Below are positions 33,190 through 40,720 of a stretch of DNA of 54,217 bases, piece after piece. The DNA is from Streptomyces candidus (GTDB lineage: Bacteria > Actinomycetota > Actinomycetes > Streptomycetales > Streptomycetaceae). Position 1 is the first letter of the stretch. Every line of letters begins with the position of its first letter. Location: positions 1-54,217 of the forward strand of contig NZ_JACHEM010000020.1 of NCBI RefSeq assembly GCF_014207445.1. Reading direction: 5' to 3'. The translations under genes were made by a program, and so were the position numbers. Under the pieces are notes generated by a model. That model saw only the letters and a program-made list of their open reading frames with translations. It made no database searches and had not been told where the DNA came from.

Positions 33190-33381
33190 GGTCCGAACCT
33201 CCGATCCGGAGTCGATCATAGACTTCGCACGGGAGTGGATCCTGGGCTCTTGCCGTCGGCCGCGCGACGCGGCGGCCCGGCGTGAGCGGGCAAGGAAGGT
33301 GAGGGGCAGGGGGTGGGGGCATCCGGCCTCGACGTCCGCATTCCGCCGGTGCCCGCCGACGTGTCCCGCGAGGCTGGAGCC

Positions 33382-33900
33382 ATGACTTCGTACACGCCGC
33401 TGCCCCTCTCCCCCGCCACGCTCGGAGAACTCCGGACGGCCGACGACGCGGGGCGGGCGCCGCGCCCGTTCACCGCGCGCGAGGACGGGTCGCCCGTCGA
33501 CAGCGTGGGCAGTCCGCTGCGCTGCTGTCTGCGCGCCGTCGAGCCCGGCGAGCGGATCGCCCTCGTCTCCTACGCTCCGCTGCGCCGCTGGGCGGCCGAC
33601 GCGGGCGCCGACCCCGGAGCGTACGAGGAGACGGGCCCGGTGTTCATTCACGCGGACCCGTGCGCGGAGATGCGTACGGGTCGGGGCTACCCCTTCGCGC
33701 GTCCGGGGGCGTTGCGCGCGGTGCGGCGCTACGACGCGCGGGGGCACATCGTCGGGGGCCGCTGTTTCGAGGTCCCCGAGGACGCCACGGCGGGGTTCGA
33801 GCGGGTCCTCGACGAGGCCTTCGCCGGTCCCGAAGTGGTGCTGGTGCACGTCCGGGCCGTGGAGTACGGCTGCTTCCACTACGAGGTGCGCAGGCCATGA
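33382..33900 (+). CDS. DUF1203 family protein
   Basis: A 172-aa protein matching the DUF1203 layout: LRCCLRAVEPGERIALVSYAPL near residues 47-68, PVFIHADPC with conserved His and Cys near 90, and a C-terminal VRAVEYGCFHYEV. No signal peptide; probably cytoplasmic. The function of the family is not known to me. The ATG at 33382 follows GGCTGGAG. It diverges from the beta-lactamase with 192 nt between starts and precedes a secreted DUF5829 protein by 86 nt. Confidence 0.8.
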   Translation: MTSYTPLPLSPATLGELRTADDAGRAPRPFTAREDGSPVDSVGSPLRCCLRAVEPGERIALVSYAPLRRWAADAGADPGAYEETGPVFIHADPCAEMRTGRGYPFARPGALRAVRRYDARGHIVGGRCFEVPEDATAGFERVLDEAFAGPEVVLVHVRAVEYGCFHYEVRRP

Positions 33901-33986
33901 CGGCGGGCCCGGGGTCCGGTCCCGGGAGCGCGTGAACGACCGTGCGCACCCTGTGCGTTCCGCGCGGTGCGCCCTACGCTTGCCGC

Positions 33987-34928
33987 ATGTTGCTTCGACG
34001 AGTGATGCGCATCTTCGTCGCCCTGGCTGTCGTCCTCGCGGGCGCGGTCCACGCGAGCGCCTCGGCCGCCGCGTCCGATGCCGGGCCGCCCCCGACGGGG
34101 CGTCAGCTCCTCCACTACAACCACGCCTACGGCGTCCTCGACCGTGCGACCGCCGACGCCATCGAACACTCCGCCTATCTGCGGGAGTTCGCGAACTTCC
34201 AGGTCCGTACAACCATGGGTTCCGGCGGCCGGACCTGGACCGGCCGCTATCTGCTGGGCCGCGAAACCTACCTCGAACTCTTCGGTGCCGGCGATCTGCC
34301 GGGCCAGGACGGCGCCCTCGGCGCGGGCGGGCTGGCGCTCTCCGTGGAACGGCGGGGAGAGCTGACGGAGGTGATCCGGCGGCTGCGGGGCCAGGGGATC
34401 GAGCACCCCGTCGAGTTTCCCCAGACGCGCGACTTCGGCGACGGGGTCCCGGTGCCGTGGTTCGACGCCGTGTTCACCTCCGGCGAGTACGACGCCTTCG
34501 GCGCCTGGGGCATGGAGTACCGCCCCGAGTACTTCGCCGACCCGCGCAGCCGGACCGGCCCCGCCCGCTTTCCCGGCGACGTCGGCAGGGACCGCTACCT
34601 GTCCGACGACTATCGCCGGCACCTGATGCGCGACATCACGTCGATCCGGCTCGCGGTCACCGCCCGCGACCTGGCCAACACGGTGCCGCTGCTGCGCGCG
34701 GGCGGGTTCTCCGTACGTTCCGTCGCGGGCGGGGTCGTCGCGAAGGGCGGCGGCAGCACCATCCGGCTCGACGCCGTACCCCGCGAGCAGGCGGGCCTGC
34801 GGCAGATCGGCATGTCCCTGAACCGGCCCGTCGCGCACCGGCACGTGGAGCGGCTCGGCCGCTCGGCCCTGGTGGTCGGTCCCGGCCTCCGGGCCGTGTG
34901 GGACTTCCCCGCCCCCGCGGGGGGTTAG
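33987..34928 (+). CDS. Secreted protein, DUF5829-like
   Basis: A 313-aa protein with a Sec signal peptide (basic MLLRRVMR, hydrophobic IFVALAVVLAGAV, Ala-rich cleavage region near residue 30). The mature part begins with QLLHYNHAYGVLDRATADAIEHS and resembles a VOC/glyoxalase-like fold of the DUF5829 type (NHAYGVLD near residue 45 could supply a metal-binding His). No catalytic motif is certain. The ATG at 33987 is chosen because it gives the signal peptide; an in-frame GTG at 33942 would hide it. A terminator follows at 34966-34995. Confidence 0.72.
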   Translation: MLLRRVMRIFVALAVVLAGAVHASASAAASDAGPPPTGRQLLHYNHAYGVLDRATADAIEHSAYLREFANFQVRTTMGSGGRTWTGRYLLGRETYLELFGAGDLPGQDGALGAGGLALSVERRGELTEVIRRLRGQGIEHPVEFPQTRDFGDGVPVPWFDAVFTSGEYDAFGAWGMEYRPEYFADPRSRTGPARFPGDVGRDRYLSDDYRRHLMRDITSIRLAVTARDLANTVPLLRAGGFSVRSVAGGVVAKGGGSTIRLDAVPREQAGLRQIGMSLNRPVAHRHVERLGRSALVVGPGLRAVWDFPAPAGG

Positions 34929-34965
34929 GACTTCCCGTACGACCCGCACACACCGGCCGCTGACC

Positions 34966-34995
34966 GGGCCACGCATGCGAAAGCGTGCGTGGCCC
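34966..34995. terminator. Terminator after the DUF5829-like gene
   Basis: GGGCCACGCATGC and GCGTGCGTGGCCC pair around a GAAA tetraloop, with one G-T and one mismatch position, followed by GTTTCGTT. It is a good intrinsic terminator for this genome. Confidence 0.75.
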
Positions 34996-35460
34996 GTTTC
35001 GTTGTCCGCCAACTCCGTTGCAGTGCCTTCGACTTGGCAGGACCGGGGTACAGCCGGGAGCCGAGCCGGCGGAGACCGCCAGCGCGGCGGCGGGCAATGT
35101 TCCGCGTTTCGCGCAGAGTCTTGCCAGGCCCCGGGGGCACCCCTATGGTCACGGGCAGAAAGCGCTTTCCCGCTCCATTGCTCCACCCCGGGGGACCGTT
35201 CGGCGGGACGGTCGTCGCGCCCCCACGAGCGACGCCGCGCACGCGTCGCCCACGCTTCCACCGCCGGCTTGCGCCATCGGTCCCGTCAGGGGGTTCTCCA
35301 CGTCCCCGACGTCGACACATCGACATGAGCATCCGCATCGGGCCGGTCCTCGCCGTGCCCGGAATCAGGCCCGTCCGGCATCCCCGACCGACCGCGTGGG
35401 ACCCACCCTCGCCCACGCCGTCGGCAAGCGCCGGGCCGGACCGAGAATTGGGAGCCGAGA
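34996..35460. other. Long non-coding leader region of the pectate lyase
   Basis: This 465-nt stretch shows no convincing ORF on either strand. It contains a perfect 12-bp palindrome at 35158-35169, described separately. The distance suggests a distal operator or promoter with a long 5' leader. Confidence 0.5.
35158..35169. promoter_or_regulatory. LacI-type operator upstream of the pectate lyase
   Basis: GAAAGCGCTTTC is a perfect palindrome with the central CG step typical of LacI/GalR-family operators in Streptomyces sugar and polysaccharide regulons. It lies 292 nt before the pectate lyase ATG. No LacI gene is in the window. Confidence 0.5.
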
Positions 35461-36561
35461 ATGAGACGAGCAGTCGCCCTGCGACTCAGTACAGCCCTGG
35501 TCACGACGGCCGCGACCGTCGCGACCGGCCTGTTCCTGACCACCCCCCACGCGTCGGCCGCGTCCGGCGGCGCCACCGGCTACGCCACCCAGAACGGCGG
35601 CACCACCGGCGGCGCGGGCGGCAAGACCGTACGCGCCACGACCGGGACGGCGATCCACGCCGCCCTGTGCGGCCGGGCGAGCAGCAGCACCCCGATCGTC
35701 ATCGAGGTCGAGGGCACCATCAACCACGCCAACACCGCCAAGGTGTCCGGCACGAGCTGCAACACCGCCGCCGGCGTCATCGAGCTCAAGCAGATCAGCA
35801 ACGTGACGATTCTCGGCGTCGGCAGCGGCGCCGTCTTCGACCAACTGGGCATCCACCTGCGGGAGGCCCGCAACATCGTCATCCGCAACGTGACCGTGCG
35901 GAACGTGAAGAAGTCGGGCTCCCCCACCTCCAACGGCGGCGACGCCATCGGCATGGAGAGCAACGTCCGCAACGTCTGGGTCGACCACGTCTCGCTGGAG
36001 GCCTCGGGCGGCGAGTCCGAGGGCTACGACGGCCTCTTCGACATGAAGAACAACACCCAGTACGTGACGCTCTCGTACAGCACCCTGCGCAACTCCGGAC
36101 GCGGCGGTCTCGTCGGGTCCAGCGAGACCGACGTGTCCAACGGCTTCATCACGTACCACCACAACCTGTACGAGAACATCGACTCCCGCGCCCCGCTGCT
36201 GCGCGGCGGCACGGCCCACATGTTCAACAACCACTACACGCGCCTCAACGACTCGGGCATCAACTCCCGGGCCGGCGCCCGCGCCAAGGTGGAGAACAAC
36301 TACTTCCAGGACTCCAAGGACGTCCTCGGCACCTTCTACACCACCACCGTCGGCCACTGGCAGGTCGGCGGGAACATCTTCGACAGGGTGACCTGGTCGA
36401 AGCCCGGCAGCGACTACAAGCCCGCAGGACCGGACCCCAGGTCGACGACCACGATCGGCATCCCGTACGCCTACCAGCTCGACGGGGCCGCCTGCGTACC
36501 GGCGACCGTGAGCCGGACGGCGGGCGCGAACAAGGGCCTCCAGGTGTCGAACGGCTGCTAG
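35461..36561 (+). CDS. Secreted pectate lyase, polysaccharide lyase family 1
   Basis: A 366-aa exported enzyme that cleaves polygalacturonate by calcium-dependent beta-elimination. Signal peptide: MRRAVALRLST, a hydrophobic core, and ASA cleavage near residue 34. The parallel beta-helix has PL1 marks: DAIGMESNVRNVWVDHVSLEA (vWiDH) near 160-180, a Ca-binding Asp region YDGLFDMKNN near 195, YHHNLYENIDSRAPLLRGG with the catalytic Arg near 240, and HMFNNHYT. The ATG at 35461 follows GGGAGCCGAG. The last residues, with Cys, may form a disulfide. It suggests use of plant litter. A strong terminator follows at once, so it is monocistronic. Confidence 0.9.
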   Translation: MRRAVALRLSTALVTTAATVATGLFLTTPHASAASGGATGYATQNGGTTGGAGGKTVRATTGTAIHAALCGRASSSTPIVIEVEGTINHANTAKVSGTSCNTAAGVIELKQISNVTILGVGSGAVFDQLGIHLREARNIVIRNVTVRNVKKSGSPTSNGGDAIGMESNVRNVWVDHVSLEASGGESEGYDGLFDMKNNTQYVTLSYSTLRNSGRGGLVGSSETDVSNGFITYHHNLYENIDSRAPLLRGGTAHMFNNHYTRLNDSGINSRAGARAKVENNYFQDSKDVLGTFYTTTVGHWQVGGNIFDRVTWSKPGSDYKPAGPDPRSTTTIGIPYAYQLDGAACVPATVSRTAGANKGLQVSNGC

Positions 36562-36575
36562 TCGACACCCCTCCG

Positions 36576-36614
36576 GCCCCGGTACGGGCGGCCACCCGCC
36601 GCCCGTACCGGGGC
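36576..36614 (+). terminator. Terminator of the pectate lyase gene
   Basis: A perfect 16-bp stem (GCCCCGGTACGGGCGG pairing with CCGCCCGTACCGGGGC) and a 7-nt loop, 14 nt past the stop codon. Confidence 0.85.
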
Positions 36615-36626
36615 TCAGGTGCGCGC

Positions 36627-36751
36627 GACCAGGCCTGCTCCTGGGCCTGTCCGTCGGCAGCACCCCGTGGCTCGCGCTGGGCTGGTGCGCGGGCATCCTG
36701 ACGGTGTCGGTGGCGGTGTCCGGGGCGCGCTTCCGGGCACGTACGGCGTGA
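36627..36751 (+). pseudogene. C-terminal relic of an ABC-2 type transporter permease
   Basis: One plus frame ending at a TGA (36749-36751) reads LLLGLSVGSTPWLALGWCAG, then ILTVSVAVSGARFRARTA. This is the typical last transmembrane helix and Arg-rich tail of drug-export ABC-2 permeases. No start codon, upstream helices or partner ATPase are present: the frame is interrupted by the pectate lyase terminator and gene. It is a decayed gene end, about 40 codons long. Confidence 0.55.
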
Positions 36752-36794
36752 GGGACGGCGGCGCCGTCCTTGTGCCGACGGGACCGCGGACGTA

Positions 36795-36807
36795 GGACCG
36801 ATGGCCC
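36795..36807 (+). promoter_or_regulatory. Weak OsdR/DevR-like box before the PPOX gene
   Basis: GGACC-GAT-GGCCC has one mismatch from a palindrome of the GGACC-N3-GGTCC kind bound by DevR/OsdR dormancy-type regulators. It lies 38 nt before the PPOX-family start, a gene type often found in such regulons. It is a motif match only. Confidence 0.3.
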
Positions 36808-36844
36808 ATGCGGGGCGGCCGGGCCGCCTCTGGGGTCGGTGAGC

Positions 36845-37324
36845 ATGGAGATCACGCAGAGCGGGCGCCGCGGCCCGGCGCGACGTACCCGGGCCACCCT
36901 CGAACGGCTTGCCGCCGAACGGGACATATGGGTGTCCACGGCCCACCCGGAGCACGGCCCGCACCAGGTGCCGCTGTGGTTCCTGTGGGACGGGCGGGCG
37001 GTGTGGGTGTGCACGGCGGAGACGTCCGTGACCATACGCAACGTCCGTGCCGATCCGCGGGTACGCCTGGCGCTGCCGGACACCGCCGACGTGGTGACGC
37101 TCGCGGGGCGGGCGGAGTGCTTCGCCTCGCGGGACGTGCCCGAGGAGGCCGCGGAAGCCTTCACCGACAGGTTCGGCTGGGACCCGCGTGCGGCGACGAA
37201 GCCCCATGTCTACGTGCGGGTGACGCCGGCCACCGTGCGTGCCTGGCACGGTGTGCCGGAGCTGCGGGGCCGGGTGATCATGCGCGGCGGCGAGTGGCTG
37301 GGCAGGGCGCCGGAGACAGCCTGA
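36845..37324 (+). CDS. PPOX-class (F420/FMN split-barrel) protein
   Basis: A 159-aa member of the pyridoxamine-5'-phosphate-oxidase-like split-barrel flavoproteins, most like the F420-dependent PPOX group. Visible are RATLERLAAERDIWVSTAHPEHGPHQ at the N-terminus, VPLWFLWDGRAVWVCTAETS near residue 42-60, NVRADPRVRLALPD near 65-80 and VYVRVTPATVRAW near 125. It probably uses F420H2 or FMN to reduce an unknown substrate. The ATG at 36845 is chosen. A possible OsdR-like site lies upstream, and a B12-riboswitch operon follows about 150 nt later. Confidence 0.78.
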   Translation: MEITQSGRRGPARRTRATLERLAAERDIWVSTAHPEHGPHQVPLWFLWDGRAVWVCTAETSVTIRNVRADPRVRLALPDTADVVTLAGRAECFASRDVPEEAAEAFTDRFGWDPRAATKPHVYVRVTPATVRAWHGVPELRGRVIMRGGEWLGRAPETA

Positions 37325-37479
37325 CCGCGTTCCGGGCCCGCTCCGCCCGCAGATCCGCGCCACGCCGGTGCCGGACGGTGGGAGACCCGGGACGGGCTCA
37401 TGGCCGGCGGGCCGGCCGCGCGAGGCAGGGACGGCACCCCGCGCGGCAGCGGCACGGCGGGACACCCCTGTCCGTCCCG

Positions 37480-37610
37480 CCGTCCGGCACCCGCTAGGCT
37501 GCGAGTCGCCCCGCGGGGGAAGTCCGGTCGAAGTCCGGCGCTGACCCGCAACGGTAGACGGAGTCCCCAAGTGGGGTCCCCGTAAGCCCGATCACCCGCG
37601 GCGGTGAAGC
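37480..37610 (+). promoter_or_regulatory. Cobalamin (B12) riboswitch
   Basis: The conserved core is readable: GGGGAAGTCCGG, then GAAGTCCGGCGCTGACCCGC with AACGGTA (B12 box region), then GTAAGCCCGATCACC. A pairing element (GGAGTCCCC... and GGGGTCCCC) lies between. It precedes the btuC-like start by about 110 nt. The downstream GC-rich stretch (37641-37700) can fold and may hide the ribosome site. It should turn off the BtuCDF-like importer when adenosylcobalamin is plentiful. The exact edges are approximate. Confidence 0.88.
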
Positions 37611-37721
37611 GCTCCTGACAATCGCCGTGGACTGCGAGAGGTGCCGCACGGGGCGCCCCGCGCCCGGCGCCGCTCCTTGGGTTATGCAGCCGCACGGCCC
37701 GAGGCGAAAGCGAATACGCCC

Positions 37722-38831
37722 GTGGCCATCCCCCTCGCCCGCCCTCCCGCCGCGCCACCGCGCCCGGCCCCCGCCACCGGTGCAGGCCGCGGACGCGCGC
37801 CGGTGACGCTGCCGGTCCTGCTGCCCGTGCTGGGTGCCGGACTGGTGCTGTCGCTGGTGTGCGGGGCGGGGATCGGCGCGTCGGGGCTCACCTGGGGCGA
37901 GGTGGCCCGCCATCTGTGGGCGGGGCTGAGCGGCGGGACGATCGCGCCCGACGAGGTTTCCGCGTACACCATCGTGTGGGAGCTGCGTTTCCCGCGCGCC
38001 GTGCTGGCGGCGGTCGTCGGGGCGGGCCTGTCGGCCATCGGTGTGGCGGTGCAGGCGATGGTGCGCAACGCGCTCGCCGATCCGTTCGTGCTGGGGATCT
38101 CCTCGGGGGCCGCCGTCGGCGCCAACGCGGTGCTGATCTTCGGGGCGTTGGGGGCGCTGGGGATGTGGGCGCTGTCCGCGGCGGCGTTCGGCTCGGCGCT
38201 GCTGGCGATGACGCTGGTGTACACCATCGCCCGCACCCCGCGGGGACTGACGCCGCTGCGTCTGGTGCTGACGGGGACGGCGATGTACTACGGGTTCTCG
38301 GCGATCACGACGTTCATGGTGTTCGCCGCCGACCGGGGCGAGGCGGCGCGCTCGGCGATGATGTGGCTGCTGGGCAGTCTCGGCGGGGCGAGCTGGGCGT
38401 CGGTGCCGATCGCGGCGGGGGCGGTGCTCGGCGGTCTCGTCCATCTGGGCTGGTCGGCGCGGCGATTGAACGCCCTGGCGATGGGCGACGAGACGGCCGC
38501 CGCGCTGGGGGTGGACGCGCGCAGGCTGCGCAAGGAGCTGTTCCTGGTGTCCGCGGCCGTCACGGGCGCGGTGGTCGCGGTGAGCGGGGCGATCGGTTTC
38601 GTCGGGCTGATGGTTCCGCACGGGGTGCGGATGCTGGTCGGCGCCGACCATCGGCGGCTGCTGGCCGTCGCACCGCTGGTCGGGGCGGTGCTGCTGATCT
38701 GGGTGGACATCCTGTCCCGGGTGGTGCTGGCACCGGTCGAGTTGCCCGTGGGCGTGCTCACCGCCGTCGTCGGCGTGCCCTGCTTCATCCTGCTGATGCG
38801 CCGTCACTCCTACACCTTCGGAGGTGTGTGA
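37722..38831 (+). CDS. btuC: FecCD-family ABC permease, probable cobalamin importer BtuC
   Basis: A 369-aa membrane permease of the FecCD/BtuC family with about 10 helices. Family marks include LRFPRAVLAAVVGAGLSAIG and VQAMVRNALADPFVLGISSG near residues 90-125, and FVGLMVPHGVRMLVG near 295, which contacts the ATPase. FecCD proteins import siderophores or B12. The cobalamin riboswitch just upstream favours B12. The start is uncertain: GTG at 37722 (chosen) leaves a Pro-rich cytoplasmic tail; the frame is open further back, and GTG at 37803 is shorter. Its stop overlaps the btuD ATG by one base. Confidence 0.84.
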   Translation: MAIPLARPPAAPPRPAPATGAGRGRAPVTLPVLLPVLGAGLVLSLVCGAGIGASGLTWGEVARHLWAGLSGGTIAPDEVSAYTIVWELRFPRAVLAAVVGAGLSAIGVAVQAMVRNALADPFVLGISSGAAVGANAVLIFGALGALGMWALSAAAFGSALLAMTLVYTIARTPRGLTPLRLVLTGTAMYYGFSAITTFMVFAADRGEAARSAMMWLLGSLGGASWASVPIAAGAVLGGLVHLGWSARRLNALAMGDETAAALGVDARRLRKELFLVSAAVTGAVVAVSGAIGFVGLMVPHGVRMLVGADHRRLLAVAPLVGAVLLIWVDILSRVVLAPVELPVGVLTAVVGVPCFILLMRRHSYTFGGV

Positions 38832-39616
38832 TGCGGCTCGACATCGAGGCGCTGACCGTCGAGGTCTCGGGCGCCCGGCTGGTGGACGAGGTCACGTTGT
38901 CCGCGGACAACGGCCGGCTCGTCGGTCTGGTGGGTCCCAACGGCAGCGGGAAGTCCACCCTGTTGCGGTGCGCGTACCGGGCGTTGCGTCCCAGCGCGGG
39001 GGCGGTCCTGGTCGACGGGGACGACCTCGCCGCGCTCAGTACCCGCGAGGGCGCCCGCAGGCTGGCGGCGCTGCCCCAGGAGGCGGCGGCCGAGTTCGAC
39101 TTCACGGTGGCGGAGGTCGTCGCGATGGGGCGGCTGCCGCACCAGCGGTCGGTGGCCCGCGCCTCGGAGGAGGACCGCCGGGTGTGCGCGGGGGCCCTTG
39201 CGCAGGTGGGGGCCGCCCACCTCGCGGGCCGCGGTTTCCTCTCCCTGTCCGGCGGCGAGAAACAGCGGGTCCTCATCGCCCGTGCGCTCGCCCAGCAGCC
39301 CCGGGTGCTCGTCCTGGACGAGCCCACCAACCACCTCGACATCGCACAGCAGTTGGAGGTTCTCGCCCTGGTGCGCGACAGCCGTCTGACCGTGCTCACC
39401 GCGCTGCACGACCTCAACCTCGCCGCTCTCCACTGCGACCTGCTGTACGTGATCCGGGCGGGCCGCATCGTCGCCCACGGTCCCCCGCACGACGTGCTGT
39501 CGGCCGAGCTGCTCGCCGAGGTCTTCGGCGTACGGGCGCACCGCGTCCCGCACCCGGAGTCCGGTGCCGTGCAGCTGCTCTTCGACCGTCTCGTCGTCCC
39601 GACCCCCACTCCCTGA
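38831..39616 (+). CDS. btuD: ABC transporter ATPase, probable BtuD
   Basis: A 261-aa ABC ATPase of the FecE/BtuD group, powering the importer at the inner membrane face. Walker A GPNGSGKST is near residue 35, the Q-loop in ALPQEAAAEF, the signature LSGGEKQR near 138, Walker B VLVLDEPTNHLD near 158 and the switch His in TALHDLN near 195. The ATG at 38831 overlaps the btuC stop (TGATG), implying translational coupling. Function is assigned through the riboswitch-controlled operon. Confidence 0.88.
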   Translation: MRLDIEALTVEVSGARLVDEVTLSADNGRLVGLVGPNGSGKSTLLRCAYRALRPSAGAVLVDGDDLAALSTREGARRLAALPQEAAAEFDFTVAEVVAMGRLPHQRSVARASEEDRRVCAGALAQVGAAHLAGRGFLSLSGGEKQRVLIARALAQQPRVLVLDEPTNHLDIAQQLEVLALVRDSRLTVLTALHDLNLAALHCDLLYVIRAGRIVAHGPPHDVLSAELLAEVFGVRAHRVPHPESGAVQLLFDRLVVPTPTP

Positions 39617-39631
39617 GGAGCCCCGCCCACC

Positions 39632-40666
39632 ATGCCCCACCACTTCCACCACCTCCGTCGGCGTCCCGCGGCCCTCGGGCTCGCCGCCGTGCTGACCCTG
39701 ACCCTCTCCGGCTGCGGCGCGCAGGTCGCCGGAACGGACAGTGCAAAAGCGGGCGGCGGCCACTACCCGGTGACCGTCGAGAACTGCGGGGAGAAGAAGA
39801 CGTACCGGAAGGCCCCGCAACGCGTGGTCACCAACGACGTCGGCATCACCGAGATCATGTTCGCGCTCGGCCTCGAAAAGCAGATGGCGGGCTTCGTGAT
39901 GCCCGACGACAAGGGCGACCTGACGTCCGTGCCCTGGAAGGACGGCTACAACAGGACCAAGTGGCTGTCGAAGAAGGGCATCAACAAGGAACTCGTCCTC
40001 GACGCACGCGCCGACCTGGTGTTCGCGGGCTGGAACTACGGCTTCGACGAGGGGGAGGGCTTCACGCCCGCCGAACTCGCGAAGGTCGGCGTCGGCTCGT
40101 ACCTGCTGAGCGAGTCGTGCCGCAACGGGCGCGGCACCGCGCGCGGAGTGATGGCCCCGCTGGACGCGCTCTACACCGACCTGCGCAACCTGGGCCGGAT
40201 CTTCGGCGTCGAGGACCGTGCCGAAGCCCTGGTCGCCACGTTCCGCAAGCAGGTCGCGGAGGCGGAGGGCAAGGCGCTGAAGGGGGCCGACCGGCCGCGC
40301 GTCTTCCTCTACGACGACGGGCGGGACAAGCCGTTCACCTCGGGCGCGTACGCCGGTCCGCACGACATCATCACGCGCGCGGGCGGGGACCACGTCATGA
40401 AGGACCTCAAGGACAGCTGGGCGACGGTGGGCTGGGAGACGGTGGTGGCGCGGGACCCCGAGGTGATCGTGATCAACGACTACGGGGACACCTCCGCCGA
40501 GCAGAAGCGGAAGTTCCTGAAGTCCTACCCACCGCTCGCGAACGTCTCGGCGGTGAAGAACGACCGGATCGTCGTCCTGGACTACGTGGACCTGGTGGAG
40601 AGCCCCCGCAATCCGGCGGCGGTCGCCTCGCTCGCCGAGGACCTGCGGAGGCTGAGCGGCCGGTGA
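39632..40666 (+). CDS. btuF: Periplasmic-binding-protein-like lipoprotein, probable BtuF
   Basis: A 344-aa substrate-binding lipoprotein. The signal has HHLRRRP, a hydrophobic stretch and the lipobox LSGC near residue 29. Two lobes of the FepB/BtuF fold are joined by a long helix; RVVTNDVGITEIMFALGLE and ELVLDARADLVFAGWNYGF are typical, and GGDHVMKDLKDSWATVGWE with DPEVIVINDYG marks the second lobe. The ATG at 39632 lies 15 nt after btuD. It is the third gene of the riboswitch-controlled unit, so cobalamin is the likely ligand, though the family alone would equally suggest a ferric siderophore. Confidence 0.84.
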   Translation: MPHHFHHLRRRPAALGLAAVLTLTLSGCGAQVAGTDSAKAGGGHYPVTVENCGEKKTYRKAPQRVVTNDVGITEIMFALGLEKQMAGFVMPDDKGDLTSVPWKDGYNRTKWLSKKGINKELVLDARADLVFAGWNYGFDEGEGFTPAELAKVGVGSYLLSESCRNGRGTARGVMAPLDALYTDLRNLGRIFGVEDRAEALVATFRKQVAEAEGKALKGADRPRVFLYDDGRDKPFTSGAYAGPHDIITRAGGDHVMKDLKDSWATVGWETVVARDPEVIVINDYGDTSAEQKRKFLKSYPPLANVSAVKNDRIVVLDYVDLVESPRNPAAVASLAEDLRRLSGR

Positions 40667-40673
40667 CGCGCAA

Positions 40674-40705
40674 GGGCGCGCGGCGGAAGGTTCCGCTGCG
40701 CGCCC
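40674..40705. terminator. Bidirectional terminator between the B12 and siderophore operons
   Basis: GGGCGCGCGGCGGAA pairs with TTCCGCTGCGCGCCC (15 bp, one G-T) around a GG loop. It lies between two convergent operons, right after the btuF stop. Confidence 0.75.
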
Positions 40706-40720
40706 CGGGGGCCGCCGCCG

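Noticed and set aside
34996..35460. Several open frames in the pectate lyase leader, one beginning MSIRIGPVLAVPG
   Set aside because: No ribosome site, no conserved-looking sequence, and they run into the lyase in the wrong frame.
37722..40666. Siderophore importer as the function of the plus-strand FecCD operon
   Set aside because: The cobalamin riboswitch directly upstream and the absence of an iron box favour B12. The siderophore role fits the facing operon instead.
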